Assembly (NCBI GenBank): GCA_003509065.1
Contig: DODG01000275.1
Coordinates: forward strand, 1 to 6,563
Source: Acidobacteriota bacterium
GTDB lineage: Bacteria > Acidobacteriota > Vicinamibacteria > Vicinamibacterales > UBA823
Length of the DNA: 6,563 nt
Reading direction: 5' to 3'
Positions 1 to 6,160 of the stretch are shown here, piece after piece. The position numbers and the translations under genes are program-made. Numbering within the stretch: position 1 is the stretch's first letter; each line of letters starts with the position of its first letter. The notes beneath the pieces were generated by a model that saw nothing but the letters and a program-made list of their open reading frames with translations, was not told the DNA's origin and did no database searches.

Positions 1-1290
1 GATACCTCCGCGGCGGAGTACGTTCACTAACTTAATCGCCGTACCCGGGTCCCACTGGTTGAGGGAAATAACGTAGGTCTCATCCTCACCGGCGGCAATC
101 GCGTCTCGACCCATTTGATAGATGTTATACAGCCATTCCTCCCGCCGCTTGGCACCGATATCAAGTACGGCCATCGAGCCAGTTAGCATGTATTCGCATG
201 TATCTCGAATGTGCCACTCGCCACCAAGATACGGGTTGGGATAAAAAGTCGAAGGTTCGGTCGTTGACTCGCCGTTAGAGAACCGTGGAGGAAATTGCTG
301 GGGATCGTAGGTCGCTGGTGTTGCGGACGCGTGAGACGCCTCAGTCAGGATACCCACCATATTGTGGTAATAGGGGGCCGTGCGCATGCCACCATTCCAC
401 CAAGTATCGAATCCAATCTGTGAAATCACCCCAGTCTTGCCTTCTTGATCATAGCGACGGCCCATCGCTGACCCAACGGCGTTGATACCGCGCATAACAA
501 GCGCTGGAATGTTCGGGTTTACAGGTTCGGCGAATGGAGGAATAAAAATTCGCGATGGAAACGGACCGGTCTGGTGTTGATTATAGATAATCTGCGGAAA
601 CCATTCCTCATACAGTTGCCGACCCACATTTCTCGATTCAGGTTGATTGAACATATACCAGTCGCGATTGTTGTCGTGCCCAACGTACTTCTGATAAAGC
701 TCAGGAAGTGGTGCATGCTCGAACTCGGTGCCAACGTGTTGCATGTACCAATTGGCGACCAATGTCGTCCCATCAGGATTCATATTTGGCACTAGCAAAA
801 AAATGACATTGTCACGTATGTTCCGCATCTCTTCCGACTCATCCGAGACCGCGTTGTAGGCCATCCACGGTGCCGTCTGACCATGTGCGACCTCTGTGGA
901 ATGCAAACCAAAATCAATCCAGACCACAGCCTTTCCTTCGTTTGCAAGTGCCCGAGCTGTTGTCTCACTCACCTGACCTTGTGCCAGCGTTCGCGCAATC
1001 TCCTTGTAACGATCCAGATTCCGCATATTGGCTTCTGACGAAATTATGGCCATTGTCTGCGTACGGTCTTCTGCCGTTTTACCAATTTCGATTAGTTGCA
1101 TCCGGTCACTGGAGTCCGCAAGCGTACGAAAATAGGCATCAATCTGTTCATAGGTCGCCAATTTGTAATCGGCACACGGTGCCCAACCGATGACACTCTC
1201 GGGTGTCGGTACGCCGGATTGCGTGGTTAGAACAGAAGCGCCGGCAGCAACCAGCACTGCAATGATGAACGCGTGAATCGACCGTTTCAT
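1..1290 (-). CDS. Secreted M14-family zinc carboxypeptidase, C-terminus cut off by window edge
   Basis: This frame is open from an ATG at 1288-1290 to the window edge, giving 430 residues with no stop. A Sec signal peptide is visible at residues 1-24 (MKRS, then the hydrophobic run AFIIAVLVAAGA), so the enzyme is probably exported to the periplasm or outside. The M14 catalytic residues are present: the HxxE zinc pair H130/E133 in GLHSTE, an NNRDW segment (207-211) matching the Asn-Arg that grips the substrate carboxylate, the third zinc ligand H239 in YNQHQTG, and the catalytic Glu E317 in GILTEASHA. In this family it hydrolyses peptides, typically removing C-terminal residues. The large bacterial secreted members usually have extra C-terminal domains, so much of the protein may lie outside the window. 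The start is supported by AGGGGG (1301-1296) five bases upstream. It lies 72 bp downstream of the WYL gene on the same strand. Substrate is unknown. The family call is secure. Confidence 0.93.
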   Translation of the reverse strand, partial: MKRSIHAFIIAVLVAAGASVLTTQSGVPTPESVIGWAPCADYKLATYEQIDAYFRTLADSSDRMQLIEIGKTAEDRTQTMAIISSEANMRNLDRYKEIARTLAQGQVSETTARALANEGKAVVWIDFGLHSTEVAHGQTAPWMAYNAVSDESEEMRNIRDNVIFLLVPNMNPDGTTLVANWYMQHVGTEFEHAPLPELYQKYVGHDNNRDWYMFNQPESRNVGRQLYEEWFPQIIYNQHQTGPFPSRIFIPPFAEPVNPNIPALVMRGINAVGSAMGRRYDQEGKTGVISQIGFDTWWNGGMRTAPYYHNMVGILTEASHASATPATYDPQQFPPRFSNGESTTEPSTFYPNPYLGGEWHIRDTCEYMLTGSMAVLDIGAKRREEWLYNIYQMGRDAIAAGEDETYVISLNQWDPGTAIKLVNVLRRGGI

Positions 1291-1362
1291 GAATGCCCCC
1301 TAATAAATAGTGTTACTAGTGTCTCGGATTACGCCGGCGGTGACAAATGCCAAAACTGACGG

Positions 1363-2457
1363 TCATGGACGTTCCTCTTTCGAAGTGTCAGGTCCATAAG
1401 GTATCGACGAAACGCTGTGGTCGGAACTATCCTGTTTTTTAGTGTTGTTTTCTATATCCAGGTCGGCTTGGAGCGCATACCGTTCGCGTGCCCCTTCAAG
1501 CTCACCCACAATACGTTCGGCAAGATGAGACGGTGACACGACACGTGCTAGTGGACCAAATCCAAGAATCCAACGAGTTAGCGCCCGGTCGAGACAGACT
1601 TGCAACGATACACTGACTGACCCGTCTGGGTGTTCGGAGATACGTTGAGAAGGATGCCATTCTCGCTCGCGCACATACGGTGCGACCCGCTCAGCAAATT
1701 CAATCTTCACAGATTCGGGCTTACCTTGGTTAATACCAAGGGAGTGACTGAATAATTCCTGTGACAAACCTTGCGTCGGTTCGAATGTCGTGTCTAAAAG
1801 CGACAAGTGCTTGACCCGCTCAGTAGCAAAGGTCCGCATCTCAGCATACTCGGGCACGTACGCAACGAGATAGAGGCCACCCTCCGCATAGACGAGGCGG
1901 TACGGTTCGACAAGATATTCCTTTGTGCGATTACTTGAGAAGGAGTGGTAGAAAATTGTGGTCTGCCGTCGTCTCAAGGTAGCATCCAAGAGTTTAGCTA
2001 CCGTTTCCTCGAGTTTGCCGCTGTCAATAATTTTCTTCTTTATTGGTTCTGCCTTTGCTTGCAACACGGTCGGCAACCGATCGAGAAACTGTCGCATGCG
2101 GGGAGTCAAAACAGTTTCAAGCTTCAGAAAAGCATTGTGAAGGTCCTGTGAAAACGGCGTGCCGGACAAAGCCTCAAGGACTGTTCGGCTGAAGTAAAGC
2201 GCACACAGTTCAGACAGCGTAAAGCCTACATTGCCAAGGAGCTTTAATGGACGAGCATCAAGCTTCCAGTGCCGCTTCCCCTCAATCAGTTCATCGAATA
2301 GAGGAAACCCTGCCAACTGAAGTGCTTCGAGGTCTCTTCGGATGGTGCGTGTCGTCACCTCCATCTTGCGCGCTAACTCATTGATCGTCGTCCAATGAGA
2401 CGCTTCTATCTCACGCAGGATATTCCACTGACGAATTACCTCAGCATTGCGGGGCAT
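1363..2457 (-). CDS. HTH/WYL-domain transcriptional regulator
   Basis: This encodes a 364-residue regulator with the usual three-part WYL architecture. Residues 5-60 form an HTH_11/DeoR-like winged helix (INELARKMEVTTRTIRRDLEAL, recognition helix about 35-46). Residues 165-225 form the WYL core, with VEPYRLVYAEGGLYLVAY followed by MRTFATERV; the W of the WYL triad is Leu here, a common variant. Residues 245-330 form the C-terminal WCX region. Such proteins bind DNA through the HTH and sense a ligand or nucleic acid through WYL. I chose the ATG at 2455-2457 (MPRNAEVIRQ, typical of the family) over an in-frame TTG at 2484-2482. The nine extra residues do not look conserved and a good promoter overlaps that segment. 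It has no Shine-Dalgarno sequence. The C-terminal 35 residues are polar and probably disordered. Its targets may include neighbouring genes, but no operator could be assigned. Confidence 0.93.
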   Translation of the reverse strand: MPRNAEVIRQWNILREIEASHWTTINELARKMEVTTRTIRRDLEALQLAGFPLFDELIEGKRHWKLDARPLKLLGNVGFTLSELCALYFSRTVLEALSGTPFSQDLHNAFLKLETVLTPRMRQFLDRLPTVLQAKAEPIKKKIIDSGKLEETVAKLLDATLRRRQTTIFYHSFSSNRTKEYLVEPYRLVYAEGGLYLVAYVPEYAEMRTFATERVKHLSLLDTTFEPTQGLSQELFSHSLGINQGKPESVKIEFAERVAPYVREREWHPSQRISEHPDGSVSVSLQVCLDRALTRWILGFGPLARVVSPSHLAERIVGELEGARERYALQADLDIENNTKKQDSSDHSVSSIPYGPDTSKEERP

Positions 2458-2468
2458 CGAATGGCGAA

Positions 2469-2497
2469 GGTATAGCAAGCCCAACGGGTATTGACAA
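2469..2497 (-). promoter_or_regulatory. Predicted sigma70-type extended -10 promoter for the WYL regulator
   Basis: On the minus strand TTGTCA (2497-2492, five of six matches to TTGACA) is followed by a 17-base spacer and TATACC (2474-2469). TG one base upstream of the hexamer (TGCTATACC) makes it an extended -10. Transcription would be expected to start near A2462, only five bases before the ATG at 2457. This gives an almost leaderless mRNA, in keeping with the lack of a ribosome binding site. It implies that the regulator can be transcribed independently of htpG, which ends at 2518. The prediction rests on sequence match only. Confidence 0.55.
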
Positions 2498-2517
2498 GGT
2501 TTCGTTATGGCAGTTCG

Positions 2518-4458
2518 CTAAAGCCCTTTGGACATCAGATCGGCAATCGCCCGGTTGAACCTTGCTGGATCGGGGAGTTCGGAACCCTCGGCCAGTAAAG
2601 CGTAGCCGAGAAGCAGATAAGCGTAATCGACAAGCGCCGGGTCTTCCTGGTTCCCAGCAAAACGTGCCTGCAACTTGGTCGTGATCTCATGATCGGGATT
2701 TAATTCAAGAATCCTTTTATTCTTAGCCTGACCATCAACGCCCTTTGCACGGCGAAGTAACCGTTCCAATTGTGGACTCATGTCTCCTTCACCTCCGACC
2801 AAACAAGCCGGTGAAGTCGTGAGGCGCGTTGACAACCGCGCTTCTTTGATCCAGTCGCCCAAATTCTTCTGAAGAAATTCCAGTAAGTTCTCGAAGGTCT
2901 TCTTACGATCGGCAAGGTCCTCCTCAGCCTGTTTACGCTCTTCGTCACTGCCAAGTTCAACTGTCCCTTGTCCAACGGACTTTAGCGTTTTGCCCTCAAC
3001 TTCGTGAACCGATCCAGTAACCATTTCGTCAATCGGGTCTACCAGGTACAGCACTTCATATCCCTTGGCCTGGAACGCCTCAAGGTGTGGGGAGTTCTCA
3101 ATGACCGCGCGCGATTCGCCTGTGAGAAAATAGATGTCGTCCTGGCTAGTCTTCATCCGCGCAACATAGTCAGTAAGACTGGTGAGTGCACTCGGGTCAT
3201 GTGACGATTGAAATCGCAACAACGGTACAACACGGTCTTTGACATCCGTTTCTGCGGCAACGCCTTCCTTAAGCACCTGTCCGAACTCGTTCCAAAATTT
3301 TAGATATTTTTCGTCGTCTTTCTTCTGTACCTGACCGAGGTGATCCAATACCTTCCGACTAAGCCAATTCTGCATTTGCTTGATGTGACGGTCTTGCTGA
3401 ATCATTTCGCGCGAAACATTTAACGGCAGGTCTGCTGAATCAACTACCCCCTTGAGAAAGCGAAGGTATGACGGTAACAAGTGCTGACATTGCTCCATGA
3501 TGAGTACACGTCGCACGTATAGCTGTAGACCAAACTGCTGATCGCGATAGTACAAATCCAAAGGCGCTTGTGCCGGCAGGTACAGCAGCGCTTGATACTC
3601 AATCCGACCCTCCGCCTTGAGCAAAAGTCGATCCAGTGGTTCCTGCCAATCGTGGGCAATATGACGATAGAACTCGGCATATTCCTCACTTGAAACTTCG
3701 TCGGATGGACGAGTCCAAATCGGCTTCATCGAATTGAGAATCTTCTCTTCAGTAACCGCGTGCGTCGTTTCTTTCGTCGACTCATCAACAGGTTCCTGAC
3801 GAGTTTCTTCTGCTTTGATGGGGTAGCTGACAAAGTTTGAATACCGCATTACTAGTGAACGCAGCACACCGAACTCCGTAAAGTCATCCAAGCCGTTCTC
3901 CACGTCAACTGCCTTAAGATGAAGCGTAATCGTGGTGCCACGAGTGAAGCGAGTGTCCTCTGCGAGTTCGTACGTCCCGTCGCCCGTGGAAGTCCAGCGG
4001 GTAGCAATCGAAGCTCCTGCACGACGTGTTACGAGCGTTACTTTGTCAGCCACCATAAACACAGAGTAGAAACCGACGCCGAACTGGCCAATTAGGTCAG
4101 CAACCGCCTCGCCCGACTTACGATCCTTGAGTGTGTCCATAAGTTCCCGGGTTCCCGACTTGGCAATAGTGCCAATGTGAGACACCACCTCATCCCGGCT
4201 CATGCCGATGCCATTGTCCAACACCGTCAGGGTGCGGGCATTAACGTCAGTTTCTAGTCGAATTTCAAGAGTTTCAGCTGGATCCAAAATCTTTGGATCG
4301 GTAAGTGATTCGAACCGAACGCGGTCAAGAGCATCTGAAGCATTCGAGATAAGTTCCCGTAAAAAGATCTCCTTGTGGGAGTACAGCGAGTTGATCACTA
4401 TGTCGAGCAACTGCTTCGTTTCGGCTTGAAATTGATGTGTTTCCACTTCCGCGTTCAT
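2518..4458 (-). CDS. htpG: Molecular chaperone HtpG (bacterial Hsp90)
   Basis: This 646-residue protein is a full-length bacterial Hsp90 (E. coli HtpG has about 624). It is a cytosolic, ATP-driven dimeric chaperone that remodels client proteins, usually together with DnaK. The GHKL ATPase domain spans about 1-215: E35 and N39 in RELISNASDAL, D81 in DNGIGM, IGTIAKSGT at 96-103, and the glycine-rich lid GQFGVGF at 124-130. The middle domain contains IWTRPSDEV (247-255) and the catalytic-loop arginine R350 in LPLNVSRE. The C-terminal dimerisation domain ends with PDPARFNRAIADLM. Only a short acidic linker (about 218-238) separates the first two domains, as is normal in bacteria. The start is fixed by TAGGAG (4470-4465) six bases upstream. 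All key residues are present and nothing appears broken. The gene is divergent from the small Cys-rich gene, and the WYL regulator follows after 60 bp. Confidence 0.98.
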   Translation of the reverse strand: MNAEVETHQFQAETKQLLDIVINSLYSHKEIFLRELISNASDALDRVRFESLTDPKILDPAETLEIRLETDVNARTLTVLDNGIGMSRDEVVSHIGTIAKSGTRELMDTLKDRKSGEAVADLIGQFGVGFYSVFMVADKVTLVTRRAGASIATRWTSTGDGTYELAEDTRFTRGTTITLHLKAVDVENGLDDFTEFGVLRSLVMRYSNFVSYPIKAEETRQEPVDESTKETTHAVTEEKILNSMKPIWTRPSDEVSSEEYAEFYRHIAHDWQEPLDRLLLKAEGRIEYQALLYLPAQAPLDLYYRDQQFGLQLYVRRVLIMEQCQHLLPSYLRFLKGVVDSADLPLNVSREMIQQDRHIKQMQNWLSRKVLDHLGQVQKKDDEKYLKFWNEFGQVLKEGVAAETDVKDRVVPLLRFQSSHDPSALTSLTDYVARMKTSQDDIYFLTGESRAVIENSPHLEAFQAKGYEVLYLVDPIDEMVTGSVHEVEGKTLKSVGQGTVELGSDEERKQAEEDLADRKKTFENLLEFLQKNLGDWIKEARLSTRLTTSPACLVGGEGDMSPQLERLLRRAKGVDGQAKNKRILELNPDHEITTKLQARFAGNQEDPALVDYAYLLLGYALLAEGSELPDPARFNRAIADLMSKGL

Positions 4459-4477
4459 CTCTCACTCCTAACTGCCT

Positions 4478-4493
4478 CTTGTCGAGACACAAG
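4478..4493 (-). repeat. Short inverted repeat CTTGT-N6-ACAAG in the htpG leader
   Basis: Five-base arms enclose a six-base loop. On the htpG transcript this could form a small hairpin just upstream of the TAGGAG ribosome binding site. If the TACAAT box at 4505-4500 is used, it would sit at the very 5' end of the mRNA. Arms this short can arise by chance. Operator or mRNA-stabilising roles are both possible. Confidence 0.3.
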
Positions 4494-4547
4494 CCCTTAA
4501 TTGTAGCGTGTCCGGACTCCAAGCGATCGGAGCATCTGACGCCGTAT

Positions 4548-4573
4548 ATAAAAATATCAAGAAACTTTTTTAT
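4548..4573. repeat. AT-rich inverted repeat ATAAAAA-N12-TTTTTAT
   Basis: Seven-base arms at 4548-4554 and 4567-4573 lie at the centre of the htpG divergent region, in an AT-rich tract. It could be a protein-binding dyad, a promoter UP-like element, or simply low-complexity sequence, in which such repeats arise easily. Confidence 0.3.
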
Positions 4574-4585
4574 TTTGTGCCGTGC

Positions 4586-4602
4586 GTGACCTTCCCTGTC
4601 AC
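4586..4602. repeat. Inverted repeat GTGAC-N7-GTCAC, possible operator
   Basis: Perfect five-base arms with a seven-base spacer (17 bp in all, a common operator size) lie 44 bases before the ATG of the Cys-rich gene. The position fits an operator over that gene's promoter. No binding protein can be named. No second copy was noticed in the other intergenic gaps. Confidence 0.35.
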
Positions 4603-4628
4603 TCCTCATTAGTACAGTTGTGTCCAAC

Positions 4629-4638
4629 AAGGAAGGAG
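4629..4638 (+). promoter_or_regulatory. Ribosome binding site AAGGAAGGAG that sets the start of the Cys-rich protein
   Basis: This strong purine-rich Shine-Dalgarno sequence ends eight bases before the ATG at 4647-4649. It therefore supports that ATG over the in-frame GTG at 4620, which lies upstream of the site. An out-of-frame ATG at 4640 is too close to it to be served well. Confidence 0.75.
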
Positions 4639-4646
4639 TATGTCGA

Positions 4647-5147
4647 ATGATTCAAAATTCTGAACAACAAGTCGTGACACCTCATGGTGTATCAAAGGCA
4701 GCCGTCGGATTAGTAAAGGCTCGTCAGGTAAATAGTTCACGAATCTGCACTCCAAAGTTGAGGATGAGTCACGAATTCACTTCGGTAGGCAAACAACTTG
4801 AGTTCGCTTACCGTGGTGTCGGTCCGTCAGACCGTTTACCGTCGACTCCGGTCAATCTTCAGCATGAAACCATGTGCTGTATTTGCCAAGACCGACAAGT
4901 AATGGTCGACCGGGTATCACGAAACAGGTCTTCGTTGTTTCACCTGCTGTGCTTCCCCTGTTATCACCATCAAATGGAACGCAAAAGAATGATTAAGCAA
5001 CGTCGGGCACTTGCGATGTTACAAAGACCGACTGATGCCCTGAGCAGGCACTCTGGAGAGACACACCCTCCCGAGGTGACGAAGTATCAACACTTGGCAC
5101 ATAGACGACATCAGGCACAGATATTGGTCCGGCGGGCGCTGATGTAG
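4647..5147 (+). CDS. Small basic Cys-rich (zinc-ribbon-like) protein of unknown function
   Basis: This is a 166-residue soluble protein with no signal peptide or membrane segment. I do not recognise the family. Its central feature is a pair of CxxC knuckles, C77/C80 in MCCICQ and C102/C105 in LLCFPCY, separated by 21 residues. This is a typical layout for a single structural zinc site. C78, H99, H107 and H108 are nearby. The second knuckle leads into a strongly basic, probably helical stretch (QMERKRMIKQRRALAML, about 109-125), and the C-terminus is again rich in Arg and His (AHRRHQ, VRRALM). Charge and zinc knuckles suggest contact with nucleic acid or another protein, but that is inference. 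It has a strong ribosome binding site and an uninterrupted frame, so it is very likely real. It is transcribed divergently from htpG. The first 70 residues are low in recognisable structure. Confidence 0.8.
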   Translation: MIQNSEQQVVTPHGVSKAAVGLVKARQVNSSRICTPKLRMSHEFTSVGKQLEFAYRGVGPSDRLPSTPVNLQHETMCCICQDRQVMVDRVSRNRSSLFHLLCFPCYHHQMERKRMIKQRRALAMLQRPTDALSRHSGETHPPEVTKYQHLAHRRHQAQILVRRALM

Positions 5148-5160
5148 CGTGCATCCATCA

Positions 5161-5186
5161 GGCAGGCGACTGAAGGATAACCTGCC
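5161..5186 (+). repeat. Inverted repeat GGCAGG-N14-CCTGCC after the Cys-rich gene
   Basis: Six-base GC-rich arms (5161-5166 and 5181-5186) start 14 bases after the Cys-rich gene's stop. The position suits a transcript end. However, the loop is long and no T tract follows, so it is not a convincing intrinsic terminator. Confidence 0.3.
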
Positions 5187-5201
5187 GTGCGACGGGCCTC
5201 A

Positions 5202-5230
5202 TCGCCAACCGCCAGAGACCCTGATATCCT
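5202..5230 (+). promoter_or_regulatory. Possible extended -10 promoter for the M42 gene pair
   Basis: TCGCCA (5202-5207, four of six matches to TTGACA) is followed after 17 bases by TATCCT (5225-5230). TG one base upstream of that hexamer (TGATATCCT) makes an extended -10. The predicted start near A5237 would leave a three-base leader before the ATG at 5240. The hexamer matches are modest, so confidence is limited. Confidence 0.35.
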
Positions 5231-5239
5231 CTGCTGAAC

Positions 5240-6160
5240 ATGAGCTATCAGTTATTGCGCTCCGCGCTCATCGCGACATTACTTTCGGCGCCGTATCCGC
5301 TGGCCGCCCAAACGGCGGCAACTTTGTCTGAACAATTCATCGAGATGACTGCTGTGACCGGGTACGAGCAAACGGCAGCCGAACAACTTCTGGCAATGCT
5401 CCCGGGCACGACATTAGATCGAGCAGGTAATGTCGTTGGGGTGCTCGGTACCGGCACACCCGTTAGATTGCTAGTTTGTCCACTCGATGAAGTCGGTTAT
5501 GTCGTAGGACGTATCACGGACGACGGTTATCTTCGCCTACGACGCGTTGGAGTAGGCAAACCGAATCTATTCGACCAAGGCTTGGAAGGACATCGAGTGA
5601 CTGTTTGGGGTGCCGCTAAAACAACACCGGGTGTCGTTTCGATTCCGTCCACCCATCTAGGACGTGGCCGCTCCTCGATGCCAGACAGACCCTTTGACGT
5701 AGACGACGCTTATGTCGACATCGGTGTGGACTCCGCAAAGGAGGTGCAGCAGCTTGGCATTCGACTTCTGGATGCGGTAGCCCTGGCTAAACGTCCCCAT
5801 CGGTATGGTAAAAATTTACTGGCGGGTCCAGAAGCTGGTCGTCGCGCTGGGTGCGCAGCTTTGGCGCGAACCTATCTTGATCAACCGGACGTCGACGGTA
5901 CCGTTGTGATTGCGTTCGTGGTTGAAAGCCAACTTCGTCATGCGGGATTGCGGGTCGTGTCCCGCCAACTGGGTCCCTTCGCCTCGACCTGGTTTATCAA
6001 CTATGACCCACCCGAGCGAATTATTGATGAGGGATTCGGTGCCATCAAGCACTCGGATGTACCTGTTCAATTTAGTGAGACCGCTGTTGAGACCATCAAT
6101 CTGGAAGAAGTGGAAACACTCACTACTCAGATCAGTACAGGAATCAAGAAACACCCATGA
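5240..6160 (+). CDS. Exported M42 aminopeptidase-like protein, apparent catalytically dead paralogue
   Basis: This 306-residue protein has a signal peptide at about 1-24 (LLRSALIATLLSAPYPLAAQ). The M42 (FrvX/glutamyl aminopeptidase) framework is clear. It has FIEMTAVTGYEQ and DRAGNVVGV near the N-terminus, LDEVGYVVGRITDDGYL at 82-98, the inserted-domain segment GHRVTVWG...GVVSIPSTHL, then YVDIG, GRRAGCAAL (200-208) and AVETINLEEVETL (282-294). Active M42 enzymes are cytosolic or exported dinuclear metallopeptidases. Here each expected functional residue seems replaced: P81 for the His of AHMDE, G200-R201 for the DD of DDR, E229-S230-Q231 for the QEE carrying the catalytic Glu, and E280 for the last His of the HSPVE-type motif. 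The frame is intact, which argues for a maintained pseudoenzyme rather than a decaying gene. A TGA at 5222 in frame fixes ATG 5240 as the first possible start, and it has no Shine-Dalgarno sequence. It overlaps the next gene by four bases. Confidence 0.85.
   Translation: MSYQLLRSALIATLLSAPYPLAAQTAATLSEQFIEMTAVTGYEQTAAEQLLAMLPGTTLDRAGNVVGVLGTGTPVRLLVCPLDEVGYVVGRITDDGYLRLRRVGVGKPNLFDQGLEGHRVTVWGAAKTTPGVVSIPSTHLGRGRSSMPDRPFDVDDAYVDIGVDSAKEVQQLGIRLLDAVALAKRPHRYGKNLLAGPEAGRRAGCAALARTYLDQPDVDGTVVIAFVVESQLRHAGLRVVSRQLGPFASTWFINYDPPERIIDEGFGAIKHSDVPVQFSETAVETINLEEVETLTTQISTGIKKHP

Larger units (their letters stand above)
4459..4646. promoter_or_regulatory. Divergent intergenic region between htpG and the Cys-rich protein gene
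   Basis: These 188 bases must hold the start signals of two divergent genes. On the htpG side a good -10 box, TACAAT (4505-4500, minus strand), would start transcription near 4493. No TTGACA-like box lies 16-18 bases upstream; the nearest candidate is CTTGGAG, which ends 11 bases upstream, so an activator or alternative sigma factor is possible. I saw no CIRCE element (TTAGCACTC-N9-GAGTGCTAA) and no convincing sigma32 promoter. An AT-rich tract at 4545-4577 stands out from its surroundings. No convincing promoter could be assigned to the plus-strand gene. Confidence 0.5.

Noticed and set aside
870..1193. Plus-strand open frame of 107 codons
   Set aside because: It lies antisense within the M14 gene, whose catalytic motifs are all in the opposite frame. 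Its product shows no recognisable domain.
1300..1322. AGTGT-type repeat and ACTAGT palindrome upstream of the M14 gene
   Set aside because: The repeats are too short to separate from chance and have no T tract to make a terminator.
4465..4493. RNA thermometer (ROSE or fourU type) controlling htpG
   Set aside because: The leader is short, and no U-rich or complementary stretch pairs convincingly with the TAGGAG ribosome binding site. Only a weak five-base hairpin lies upstream.
4325..4630. Minus-strand open frame of 101 codons across the htpG start and leader
   Set aside because: It overlaps the conserved htpG N-terminus in another frame and has no family resemblance.
5149..5331. Plus-strand open frame of 60 codons between the Cys-rich and M42 genes
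   Set aside because: It runs out of frame into the M42 signal peptide region and has no ribosome binding site or recognisable sequence.
5816..6154. Minus-strand open frame of 112 codons
   Set aside because: It is the antisense shadow of the M42-like gene, whose plus-strand frame carries the family motifs.
5240..6160. Idea that the first M42-like gene is a frameshifted or decaying pseudogene
   Set aside because: The frame is continuous, with a signal peptide, normal framework motifs to the C-terminus and a clean coupled stop. Only the active-site positions differ.
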